The translations under genes and the position numbers were made by a program. From positions 8,275-50,851 of the forward strand of contig JAULBX010026230.1 in NCBI GenBank assembly GCA_032358255.1: a stretch of 42,577 bases of DNA, written 5' to 3'. This DNA comes from Heterotrichella gracilis. Its lineage: Eukaryota; Sar; Xanthophyceae; Tribonematales; Xanthonemataceae. Shown piece after piece: positions 1-9,994 of this stretch. The notes beneath the pieces are model-generated. The model saw nothing but the letters and a program-made list of their open reading frames with translations, searched no databases and was not told the origin of the DNA. Every line of letters begins with the position of its first letter. The first letter of the stretch is position 1.

Positions 1-535
1 CCAGTAGATTTGCTGAAAGGTGGCCAAATGTGTTGTACACGCGCGAGGTGTTGACACAGCAGTGGCTGATTGCATCAATCTTTGTACTAGTCGCCTGGCT
101 ATGGTCGTCCAGTGCCCAGTCCACATGGCCGCACCCACCCACCGAGACAAGTCTGGCGCGTGCCCAGTAGATTTGCCCAATGTTCGCCAAACTTGCTGTA
201 CACGCGCAGTTGCGCGCAAGGCAAGCAGGGCGCACGTGCAACGCAGAGGCGTGCCCAGTAGATTTGCTGAAAGGTGGCCAAATGTGTTGTACACGCGCGA
301 GGTGTTGACACAGCAGTGGCTGATTGCATCAGTCTGTGTACTACTCGCCTGGCTATGGTCGTCGAGTGCCCAGTCCACGTGGCCGCACCCATCCACCGAG
401 ACAAACCTGGCGCGTGCCCAGTAGATTTGCCCAATGTTCGCCAAACTTGTTGTACACGCGCAGTTGCGCGCAAGGCAAGCAGGGCGCACGTGCAACGCAG
501 AGGCGAGACCTGGCGCGTGCCCAGTAGATTTTGGC
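1..535. repeat. Tandem satellite-like repeat, 254-base unit, truncated by window edge
   Basis: A core beginning CCAGTAGATTTG recurs at 1, 164, 255, 418 and 521. Spacing alternates at about 163 and 91 bases, so the higher-order unit is about 254 bases and is made of two related half-units, each ending in a GTACACGCGC-type block. The two full units seen are nearly identical, and a third breaks off after about 535. The array probably continues to the left. Open frames across it on both strands are by-products of the repeat and show no protein family. Confidence 0.9.
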
Positions 536-1347
536 TGCAGCAAATCTTGTTGTATACATGTGTACCCCAGATCTGTCCAGCAACGTTGCAGTCAACTGCG
601 ACAAGCTGACCCGGAGCAACACGGCACGGCGCAACACTTCTTCGCACACCTTGCAAACCTTTTGGACAAAATTTTAGCAAAACTACAAGTTTGTGTTACA
701 CCTCTGCGAGTGTTGCACAACGCACTAGCTGGTATGCTAAACATGTAGCCTGGTACAGTATACGTTCACTTCCAAATTCAGGAAGAAGGAGACAAACAAA
801 CACTCCACACACTGCAGCACACCACAGACAGCCAGCAAGAGGTGCTTCGGCTATGTGGCCATCACAGCCCGCGCATGCAATTGGGGTCTGGACACATCCC
901 AGTCACTGTTGCCTCTCTCACAGCATTTGACGGCAAGCATCAATACATCGGCCACCACTGCTACACCAACCTAGCTAACGGTCAACCACACTGCAGGGTC
1001 ACGATTTGGCTGGTGCCATGATATTGTGCACCCAATCATTGCGTTCAGATCATTTTTTTAGTGATACTTTTTTATTCGATTATTTTAAGCAATACTTCAT
1101 ACCCCTGTAGTCCACGCCGTCAACTATGATATTTCCCTATCATGGTAGATGCAACTGCAACCCGTAATCAAAAATGTAATTTGTGATGTGAGATCAGTTT
1201 CAAAGTTATAATGCCCGGCGCACGCTCTGCCATGCAAATGTGATCCCCTGCCCAGAATCAAACATAAGCATTTTAAATATAATAAAAAGCTATAAATATT
1301 TAGTTCCACAAATGACATCTATGGGTAACGTACTACCATGCTCCTGC
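536..1347. other. Intergenic, no gene seen
   Basis: Between the satellite repeat and the 3' end of the transporter gene I see no exon-like open frame with splice signals. From about 1045 the sequence becomes AT-rich, which fits the 3' untranslated or downstream region of the minus-strand transporter. Confidence 0.6.
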
Positions 1348-4300
1348 CTACGGCATCCTACTCGACCTAGCCATAGTTGACAAGCTGATGATGCGCCGCA
1401 TCTTGCCCCCCCCCTGCGTGTACCCCTGGGGCCCCCCATCCGCATCCGTCCTGTCCCGCACAATGAGGAACAGCCCCGCCAGGATGCCCAGCGCCCCCAG
1501 GTCCCACCAGCTGGGCTGCTCCCCCAACACCGTGAACGCAAGGAGGGTGCCGGCAAAGGGCTGTAGGCACTGGAAGGCGGCCACCTGAGGAGAGTGAAGG
1601 GAAGAGGAAAGGGGGGTGTCAGGAGTGAGGGGAGGGGATTCTACCCAGTGGATGATCGTGAGGTTTATACTTCAATGTTGGAATGAAGAGTGCACTGGAT
1701 GCCAATAGTGTGCCAGCAAGGGCTGCAGGCACTGGAAGGCGGCTACTGGGGGGGGGGGGGGCAAAGGAGGGTGTCATTCACGAGGAGGGGGTGGTATGTG
1801 AGGCGATGCCGTTAGCAAGGGAAGGGAATTCAGAGGTAAGAAGTGGCTGCATGTGCAAGCAGGTGGGAATGGAAACTTCTTGCATGGCGGAAACGACCAC
1901 AAGGCACCCTCAAGCCCCACCTAAATCTCATTGGTTTCCCAGTCAATACCGCCTTTATTTGCTTCATTGTATAAGCATCATTTTCACATGTATTTAGGCG
2001 CATCATTATTATGAATAGGTATTGTAAAATATTTCAGCCCCTCCAACCAACCACCCACCTGCGACGCCGGCAGGTGCTGCGTGGCCCACGTGACCACAAA
2101 ATATCCCACCACGCTGCACACCACCACCCAGTACACCAGCGGGCCCCACAGCGGCCGCGCCAGCACCCACTCCCCCTCTGCGGTGGTGGCCAGGGCAGTG
2201 CACCCCATGGCCACTGAGGCGGTGACGTAGGCCCAGGCGGCGAGGCACGCGGGGGGGTATTTCACCACCAGCTGCTTCGCCACCAGGAAGTAGAGGGCCA
2301 TGGCGAGGGTGTTGGCTAGCAGGCACATGTTGCCAGTGATCATGGCGGTGGTGGAGGTGGGGGTGGAGGGGTGGGAGTGGAGGCCGCCCATGACCTGGGG
2401 GGAGGGGGGTGGGGTGAGGTGGCGCAGCCATTGTGCAGGGTGTCTGTGGGCATGTTTTGGGAGCAGGATGCATGGTGCATGATCGGAAATGTGCAGGAGT
2501 ATGGCGCCATGGCTAGGGTACTGGCCAGCAGGCAAGTTGCCAGCGATCAAGATGGTGGTGGAGGTTGAGATGGAGGGGTGGGAGTGAAGCCCACCCATGA
2601 CCTGGAGGGGAAGGGGGGGTAAGAGTTGGGGCAGGGTGCATGGGGCATGATGCATGACTGGCAAGGGTGCATTTGGCCACCACCACCACCACACCACCAG
2701 CATCACTACAACGACAACAACGACTCTTTCATCTCGTACCATGCAAAGGAGCACCCTAATCAACCCCCGCACCCACCGCCAGCCGTACCATGCTGACAGA
2801 TACCCTCACCACCAGCGCTATCCCCGCCCACCCTGCAGAAACCTGCCTCACCGCAATGATTGGTGTGAACACTGCCATTGCCACCACCGCCGCCATTGCC
2901 ACCACCACCACCACCACTATCACAAACCTAATGCCCCCACCCGTGACCACCGCCGACACGCACCATGCTTATGCTCCCCCCCACCGCCAGCGCGATCCCC
3001 GCCCCCTTTTGGAGGGACCCCGCCTCCTGCCGCGTCACCACCGCGATGGCTGCAGTGAACACCGGAATGGTGGGCTGCATGCAGGTCGCCACCACCACAC
3101 CCGACAGGTTGATACCCAGGATGTAGAACAGCTGGTTGAGGTACAGGAGGACGCCCAGGGACGCCACGCGTGCCACGTCGGCTGCGCGAGGCAGGGCGAT
3201 GCCTGTGCGGTGGGGAATTGGGGGGGTAATGAGTGGGGATTGCAGGTTAGAACAGCTGGCTGGTACCAGAGTGTGGAACATTTTGCTGGTTAGGTATATA
3301 CACGCATTCCAGCAGTTCAGCCAGATTAGTGTGTGGAACAGCTGGTTGAGGTACAGAAGATGCCCAGGGACGCCACCCGCACCAGGTCGGCTGCTTAGGG
3401 CAGGGCGATGCCTGCGTGTGGGTGGGAGGTGGGTGGGTGGAGACGGGTGGGTGGTGGGGCGATGAGTGGGGATTGCAGGTTATGAGAGCTGCTTGTTGTC
3501 CAGTGTGTAGAACAGCTGGTTGAGGTACAAGAGAATGCCTGTAGATGTTTTAAGAAATATTTACTTCAATTCGATGTATCAGTAATCAACTTGTGTCAAA
3601 TGTACTTCAATTATTGTATCGTTAATTACTTGCCTCAGTGAAATAACGATACAACAAACCAGTATACTTTCTGCTTTATTGGCCGTAACCCCATCCCCAT
3701 CCCCACCTGTGAGTCCCCACGACAGCGCCACCAGTATTGGCCAGGCGGTGACCTCCCGCAGGAACGCAAACACCACGGGGTTGAAGGCCTCGCCTCGATC
3801 CGCAGACAGCGACGTCAGGCTGGCTTTGAGGTAGACCGAGCCAATGCAGAAGGCTATTTGCGTGATGGCGAGGGTGAGCTGGCACTGCCAGGGCTTGATG
3901 TCGGAGCCAGTGAGGCCTGCGGGTAGGGGGATATATGGAGGGTTGGAGGGTGGCAGCTATCCAAGAATGAGGCATACAGATGGCTAGCCATATGTAGCAG
4001 TACCGGGGATTTGAGCGTACAGGCCCTGAAGTGGAGCATGCAAGGGTTTTGAGGCAGCCCGATGCGAGATGCAGAGGGCTATTTGTGTGAGGGCTGGGTG
4101 TGCTGTCAGTGCCAGGGATTGATGTCGGAGCCAGTGAGGCTTGTGGGAAGGGCGATGGTAAAATGCACGCACATTAGAGTTTAGGGGTTGGGAGCTAATA
4201 AGGGTTGGTTTACAGTGCAGTGCTTTTGAGTCGCAGTGAGGTTCAGGGCCTTTGTCACACACACACACACACACACACAGCGGCTGGTTGCCCCACCCCT

Positions 4301-4533
4301 GGCATGTGCGGTTGTGCGATGAAGGAAAGCAACACCAGTTGCCAATGACATATGGGCTTTTGAGGAGAGGGAGTGTAACTTGAGGTGCTGCTCGTATTCC
4401 AACAGACAGCGCATCGTAGTCCCCACTGCCTGCCCTAGCACCCACCGTCTTTCCGCGGCGTTTGCACATCCACCAGGAGCTCGTCTGGCACTGTGGCCCG
4501 CCAGTGGGAGCCCTGCAGGGACTTGAGCGCCAT
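1348..4533 (-). CDS. EamA/DMT-family membrane transporter, plant WAT1-like (5 exons)
   Basis: Exons, in order of transcription: 4533-4446, 3916-3707, 3202-2964, 2394-2059, 1584-1348. They give 1,110 nt and 369 aa with consistent phases. The protein looks like a ten-helix drug/metabolite transporter with two EamA repeats. Exons 2-3 hold the first repeat (QIAFCIGSVYLKASL, then LNQLFYILGINLSG and QPTIPVFTAAIAVV). Exon 4 opens the second (TGNMCLLANTLAMALYFLV). The exon 4/5 junction restores the family hallmark LPAS-VAAFQCLQP, followed by LGEQPSWWDLGALGILAGL. Length fits plant WAT1-like proteins (about 350-400 aa). The start is the ATG at 4533, which gives a 30-residue hydrophilic lead before helix 1; a further upstream exon cannot be excluded. 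Substrate is unknown; the family moves amino acids, auxin and other small metabolites. Introns carry several decayed copies of its own exon ends. Confidence 0.88.
2486..2606 (-). repeat. Decayed copy of transporter exon 4 start with its acceptor
   Basis: In the intron before exon 4, a copy of the acceptor CAG plus the exon 5' part is readable as MGGLHSHPS, matching the true exon start. It then loses the frame. It is an echo of the exon/intron junction, not a usable exon. Confidence 0.85.
2781..2876 (-). repeat. Decayed copy of transporter exon 3 end with its donor
   Basis: Downstream of exon 3, the minus strand reads VFTPIIAVRQ, then GWAGIALVV and SVSMV at a GT. This parallels VFTAAIAVVTRQ, KGAGIALAV and SISMV of the true exon end, including the donor GT. 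Several indels separate the two. Confidence 0.8.
3225..3545 (-). repeat. Two partial copies of transporter exon 3 start
   Basis: Segments at about 3335-3425 and 3500-3545 repeat the exon 3 5' region (3124-3210), including the stretch coding for YLNQLF and the acceptor side. The flanking intron string GCGATGAGTGGGGATTGCAGG-like is also repeated (about 3230 and 3460). Both copies carry frameshifts or stops. Confidence 0.8.
4058..4150 (-). repeat. Decayed copy of transporter exon 2 start
   Basis: In the intron between exons 1 and 2, the sense strand repeats the beginning of exon 2 (LTGSD, then a Q..LAITQIA-like stretch) after an AG. It carries an in-frame stop, so it is not usable as an exon. 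Confidence 0.8.
4256..4279. repeat. (CA)n microsatellite
   Basis: About twelve consecutive CA dinucleotides in transporter intron 1. Confidence 0.95.
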
Positions 4534-5906
4534 CGCAGCAAGCTCCTGGGGGCAGGATATCAACCCTTACAAGGGTATCTGTTGGCGGTGCAGGGATATG
4601 GTGGGGGCGCTGCCAATCCTCAAGGAATACCTTTTCCTCGGAGGTCAGGGGTTCAATCCAGAGTCACGCAGCTGCTGTCTCCATCCTGACCTGTCCCGCT
4701 GAGGCAGTGGGTTGAGAGTTGATATGCGCTATCTGGGTTGTACAGCTACAACGTGTGCTTCACTTGTGTCGCCCTTGTGGAGACAGATGGTCTTGTTATA
4801 GCTATTAAAAACGTGGTGCACAAAGTCCTGCCTTCCGAACCCTCCTGCTCTCAATTCTCAACGGCATCGCCTGTAGAGGTGAGAAAGGAGCCGTGACTGC
4901 TTCTGAATGTGCACAATGTGTGGAGGATATATGCCAGAGTTTTGAGCCAAGGGTCACTCAGGGGCAAAAAGCATACTGGCCATTCCTTTGTGGGACGACG
5001 CAGGACTAGTTACACCAGAGTATGACTGCAGCTTGCATAGCAAACAACAAAGATTGAACCTTTAGCAGCCGTGGACGTTCGTGTGACTTGGGGCGGGGTG
5101 ATGGGGGTGGGCATTGATCTGGATCAACTATTCGTGCAATGTTAGTACACTCAAAGACACGGCCCGAGCAACTGGGTGCCCTTTAGAGCCACTCCAAACA
5201 GATGGTTTACCTTATTTTCTTCTAAAAGAGAGACCCGGTGCCAGCATATCAATAGCGCTCACAAGCCTACAGACCAGGTCTGTACTGAACAGATTGGGTC
5301 ACTGAACGGATTGGCCAACAATTGATCAACTAATAGCTGTCTTTGCCAGGTCCACGCACTTAACCCCCTCTACGTCCTGAGACTCGGCGTACACGGGGTG
5401 CTGTGACGACAAATTGCAAATTTGACTCGAGTACGGAGATGCATGCACATAGGCTGTATATGCATGCACTGATGTGTGCAAACCAGTCTACAATACACCC
5501 CTTGCAATTGTCGCAGAAATCACTGGCAGAAATACCCCGAACACTGGCAGACTACGCGAGCCTTTGCAGTCCTTTTTTATTCAGACTTGTCTTTCTTGCC
5601 TGTCAATAGCTAGCTGAAAGGTTTGATTCAACCCGTTTGATGCTCTTCGGTCAATTGCAGAAGGGACACAGCTCTTGCCACCCGGTAAGAGGAGGGTGGC
5701 CCAAGCGTTGTCGTGACCCACTATCGTTTATTACAGACTGTCAGTATACCAAAAAGCAGCTTTGCTCCACTAGCTACTCCGGATCTCCTTCTTAGCATTC
5801 TTGGCATGCCCTGCACAATGGCCACCAACACTGCTACACCGTGCCTCAGACAGTACTTCTGACATTTTGCTTAACAACCCAATACTGTTGCTTCAACTTT
5901 TTTCGA
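4534..5906. other. Intergenic between transporter (-) and membrane protein 1 (+)
   Basis: This interval separates two divergently transcribed genes and probably holds both promoters. I see no open frame with family resemblance and no convincing core promoter motif. Moderately AT-rich stretches occur at 5110-5600. Confidence 0.55.
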
Positions 5907-8900
5907 ATGTCCGCCGTGTGGCGCCAGTCTCCTCGAAATGAAGGCTTGGCCACGGAACACTCGTACAGGGACTGGCATGCCCGGAGAATGCAGTCTGTGG
6001 ACTTTGGCTTGACGCTTTCGATGCCCGCGCTCATTGCGTACATGGCGTACAGGAATTGGGCCGACGACCGGACTGCTGCGCGTCAGGAATCCATAGGTAG
6101 GTCAGGCGACCAGCTCATAGCTAGGTCAAGCGGTGGCGGGACAATTGCACCACTAGAAGTGTCAAGTGAGGTGTGCTCTATGCGGTAAAAACCCGGCAAA
6201 GGGTGTCATCGGTCCTTGCATGGTACAGATAGCATATTTCGCACACAAACCCTGTGCATACAAGGTAACACTAAGTGTTGCATGCCCAACTGTGGCTAGG
6301 CTATCCACCCTTAACCCTAACGCTCTTTTTGTGTGTTGCCTGCAGAATGGCTGTCGTTTGTGGTGCGCTTCTGCATAATGGACCTCACAATCATGCTACA
6401 GGTCAGTTGCGGCACAACCTCCCCTTTGGCCACCACCCTCGGCTGGCATTAACAGTGACTCTCTCGATATGATAACCCACTAGCACTTTAAGGCACTTTA
6501 AGACAGCAGCTGGATGTCGAGGCGTGTATTGAACAGGCCGTGGTGATGGTGGATTCCCTCTTAGAGGTACCCTCCGCCCACTGCCAGTTGCTGCACACAC
6601 TCTAGCCACCACACCCGTACACAAACGCAGCAGCGCTAGCACCACCATCCACCACACACAGTTCCACTATGGGCAAAGTCTTTAACCCTGAACTCTTCAC
6701 CATAAATATTAACCCTAAACCTATATGGGACGCTGCTAATGTTGCGGATTATGTCATGGCCAGCGCTTTGCCCCTGCGTGCACACGGTCTGCCCCGTTAC
6801 CCTAAACCCTAACTCCCAATCACCCTGTCGCCGCAGGCGCCGCACCTTCGGCGATGGCCATTGCTCCGTCCCTGGGTGCACATGGTCCGACAGTGCCTGT
6901 ACCTGGCCATCAGCTGCCGGAGCATCAGCACCTATGTGGCTAACCGGGGATCCCTGGATGACAGGAAGTGGGTGTGCACGTGTGGCGAGGGTTTTAGGGT
7001 TTCCTTGCTGAGTGGTGTAAGTGTACAAAAGGGGCTAGGATCGAGGGTTTCCTTGACGACTGTATACCCCCCCCATAACCCCACCCACATCCCACAGAAG
7101 CTGCCGCTACAAGCTCTATGGCTATCACGTGCACATGCCATTCACCCAGTAGTGCTCCTCTTCACACGCTGCTGTGCGCAACATCCATGTCAATGCCCCC
7201 CTCCCCCCCCATCCATAGGTGCAGCCAGAAGTACTACGGCTACCACATGCACATGTCCATGGTGCGGCTGGTACTCCCCCTGGCGCTGGACTTGGATATA
7301 GAGCACACATGCCTGCACGCCCTTGCGCTCATGGTCATTGACTGGAGGGATGCTGTCCCCACCATGTGCACCGCGCTGCAGGCCATGCCATGCAAGTAGG
7401 TGTTGCCTAGGGTTTTGGTGCATCCTCGTTAGGGTTTGGCGATGCGCTGCCCAGCATGTGCTGGGCGCTGCAAGCCATGCCATGCAGGTATGGGTTGGAT
7501 GTGCGGGCCCTTGTCTACGGCTTTGATGCATAAACCTCAGGGTTTTGCGACGCACTGCCAGCCATATCCAGGCGCTGCAAGCAATATTCTGCAGGAAGGC
7601 TTGCGTGCCATTGCCTAGGGTTTTGGTGCTCACTGGGTAGGGTTTTTGAGGCACAACGATAAACGTGTGCAATGCGCTGCATGCCATGCCACGCAGGTAG
7701 ACAGGCGTACCCTAGCCAAGGGTTTTTGTGTGCCTTGGGTACAGAGTGTTGGCTAGGTCAGCATTTTCGCCCTGCAGGTATAGGGTTTTATGTGCTTTCG
7801 GTGTGATTTGAATGTAGCGCGTTAGCCAAGGGTTTGGTGCGCCCTGTGGGATTTATTTTCGGTGCGGAGCGTAGGGTTTGGCAGCGCCCTGGCTAAGATT
7901 TTGGTATGCCATGCTGGGGCGCACTTGGCACTGGGCGGGCAGCGCGCACTGCCCACCATGTACAAGCCATGCCCTGCAGTCGGCCGATGTGCCCTAGCCA
8001 AGGGCTTTCGTTGCGAGGAATCCACAGATGTACTGCCATAACGCTGAAGTGCAGGAATCCCGAGGCGTTTTCCCATCCCCAGGGACCATGAAGACGTGGT
8101 GCTGCTGCGCATGCTGCACACGGGCATGTGCTGGATGCTGGGGCTGGACCCTCCACCATGGATGGAGGGGGTGGAGGCCACAATGGAGCCAATGAACGCA
8201 TGCCTGCTGCTACGGTGAGGAGAAATGTAGGATGCGGATGAGGGGCATCCTACATTGAGGGCCTTTGATAAGAGTGCAAATTAACTGGACAATGGTGGCT
8301 GGTTCAGCAGGGTCCATGCAACCCGTTGACCACTCGTCTGTTCTGCATGGTCACTTAAGTCATTATATCAGAGTCAATACCATCGGCCACTATCTGATGC
8401 TGTACAGGTTCATGCCATATACACTAACATTCTGCCTCTCGGTACTGACTTAATCAGGGGATATATGACAAAGGACTGACGCTTCCCTCCCCTTGTTTCT
8501 GATTTCAGGCGCTTTGTCTCCCTTGTGTCGCACGCCTTGCCTGTGGGGGTGCAGTACTTGCGGGCCAAACTCGCCAGGCTGGCGTACCGCACACAGGTGG
8601 GACACTGCTGTTGCCTGTCCTTCTTGTCTGACGTCCTTGCCTAGGTTTTGCCCTGGTTTCTGTGACAGCAGGGGTTCTAACCAGGAACTCCAGCCTGGCA
8701 TTGCCCTGGTTCCTGGTTTACAGTATTAACACCCTTAGTTACAGCTTTCTTAAGAATTCAGCTTTTTAGTGCCCTCCCCTTTCCTTAATCTGCTCATTTT
8801 CTCTCAGGTAGGGCACATGGCCCCAGGGGAGCGCAGGATGGAGCTGCGGGAGGTGGCTGAAAACGGGGTCATCATTGCTGTTGCGGTGCCGTGCATGGCT

Positions 8901-8975
8901 GGCGTGGCGTACGTGTGCCTGTGCGTGGTGGAGCAGTGGGGCCAGGGGGCGGGAGAGGGTGGGTGGGTCATGTGA
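5907..8975 (+). CDS. Multi-pass membrane protein of unknown family, copy 1 (7 exons)
   Basis: Exons: 5907-6096, 6346-6401, 6837-6967, 7219-7395, 8083-8214, 8509-8596, 8808-8975. They give 942 nt and 313 aa with matching phases. I do not recognise the family. Visible parts: a basic stretch YRDWHARRMQSVDFG leading into a hydrophobic segment that ends AYRNW; a short exon WLSFVVRFCIMDLTIMLQ; WVHMVRQCLYLAISC; KYYGYHMHMS followed by RLVLPLALD and a Cys/His pair (TCLHALALM); MLHTGMCWMLGLDPPPWM; and a C-terminal hydrophobic helix (VIIAVAVPCMAGVAYVCLC). About six membrane spans are likely. The gene was modelled by comparison with its downstream tandem paralog, and exons 2-5 have identical lengths in both. 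The start is the first ATG in frame; the N-terminus is 34 residues shorter than in copy 2. Intron 6 is absent from copy 2. Confidence 0.78.
7437..7980 (+). repeat. Array of decayed exon 4 3'-end copies in copy 1 intron 4
   Basis: After the true donor at 7396, the exon end (GCGCTGCAAGCCATGCCATG-like, then CAG and usually GT) recurs with ends near 7487, 7594, 7696 and 7979. Between copies sits a TAGGGTTTTGGTGC-type string. The second and fourth junctions keep GT; the third has GA. All are degenerate. Reading past the true donor meets an immediate stop, so later donors would give a truncated protein. Confidence 0.85.
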
Positions 8976-9994
8976 GGGGTTGGGGGTGGCGTTGGGAGTG
9001 GGTGGGTTATGTGAGTGGTGGAAGCCCTGTCGGGGAGGTGACGCTTGCGGTGCGTGGCCTGTGGAATGGGGGGCATGAGGTCTGCACGAATCATTTTATG
9101 TTCTGCTTTCATCCTTCAATACTGTCACCTTAATACATTAGGTAGCAATTACAGCAATATGTCTGTTGAAATTACTTGAATATCAGGTCAGCCAGGCTTG
9201 TTGCCTTCTGGTCGAGCAGCTGATCGTCATAATAGGCAGACGCAGGACTTCAATGAGTACATGATTAATTCAAAAGGCCGTAGGGCTGAACTTCTGGGCA
9301 ATAAACAGGATGCCTTGGGCGTCGGGTTTCTTTTCCTTTCAGGACACCCCAGTTCAACACCCTGACGAGTTGCAGGCGCCAGCCGTAGCCTTAAAGGGTT
9401 GTCTCACCTTCATGCAGTACCTCATTGAGGTACCACCTCTATGCTCTCTCTGCTAGGTAGTATAAATACCGCTGACCACGGTGTGCAAGAACAAGCAAAC
9501 GGGAAGGCAACAAGCAAAACAGGTGTGCAAACTGGCAAGACAGGTGGGGCAACTAGTACTAGGCCTGCAACAAACGTTTCCCTGCAGATAATATATTGTA
9601 ATATATTAATTACACAGTATTTTGTGTTTATTCCAGAAGTTTTTGGCTTGTTGTGGCTTCAAAAGCATTTGGTTCGCCTGTTTTCAACCTTAAGGGTGGG
9701 GTCAAGCCCTGTCTGGTGGGAAGCCTATCTTTCTTAGGTGTCGTCCTGTCGATCTGCACCTACCTCGGGAGGGGTTTGTAACGTTGTGTGGCCATGCGCG
9801 CGTGCGTGAATAGCCATAGGCCATGCTGACCTGTCGTTGCAAGCTTTCCCAGTTTTAGGAGGGTGGTGCATTCCATTTGTCATACAAGACCCAGTACCTG
9901 GTTTTGTAAACCGTTTGCACTCTTTCCCCCACACCGGTAGACTTCTAGTGTGGAGCCTACTCTGCCCATTGGTTGGCATGCCTGTGGACCAACT
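8976..9994. other. Intergenic between the two membrane-protein paralogs
   Basis: No exon-like frame is recognised. An AT-rich patch (9585-9625, TATATTGTAATATATTAAT-like) lies about 370 bases before the copy 2 start and could be promoter-proximal; this is only a guess. Confidence 0.5.

Noticed and set aside
20..748. Several overlapping open frames on both strands across the left repeat
   Set aside because: They follow the 254-base tandem repeat, overlap each other in opposite frames, and show no family features.
4600..4685. tRNA-like B-box (GGTTCAATCC) suggesting a tRNA gene
   Set aside because: The flanking bases do not form a T-arm stem, and no acceptor or anticodon stem could be built around it.
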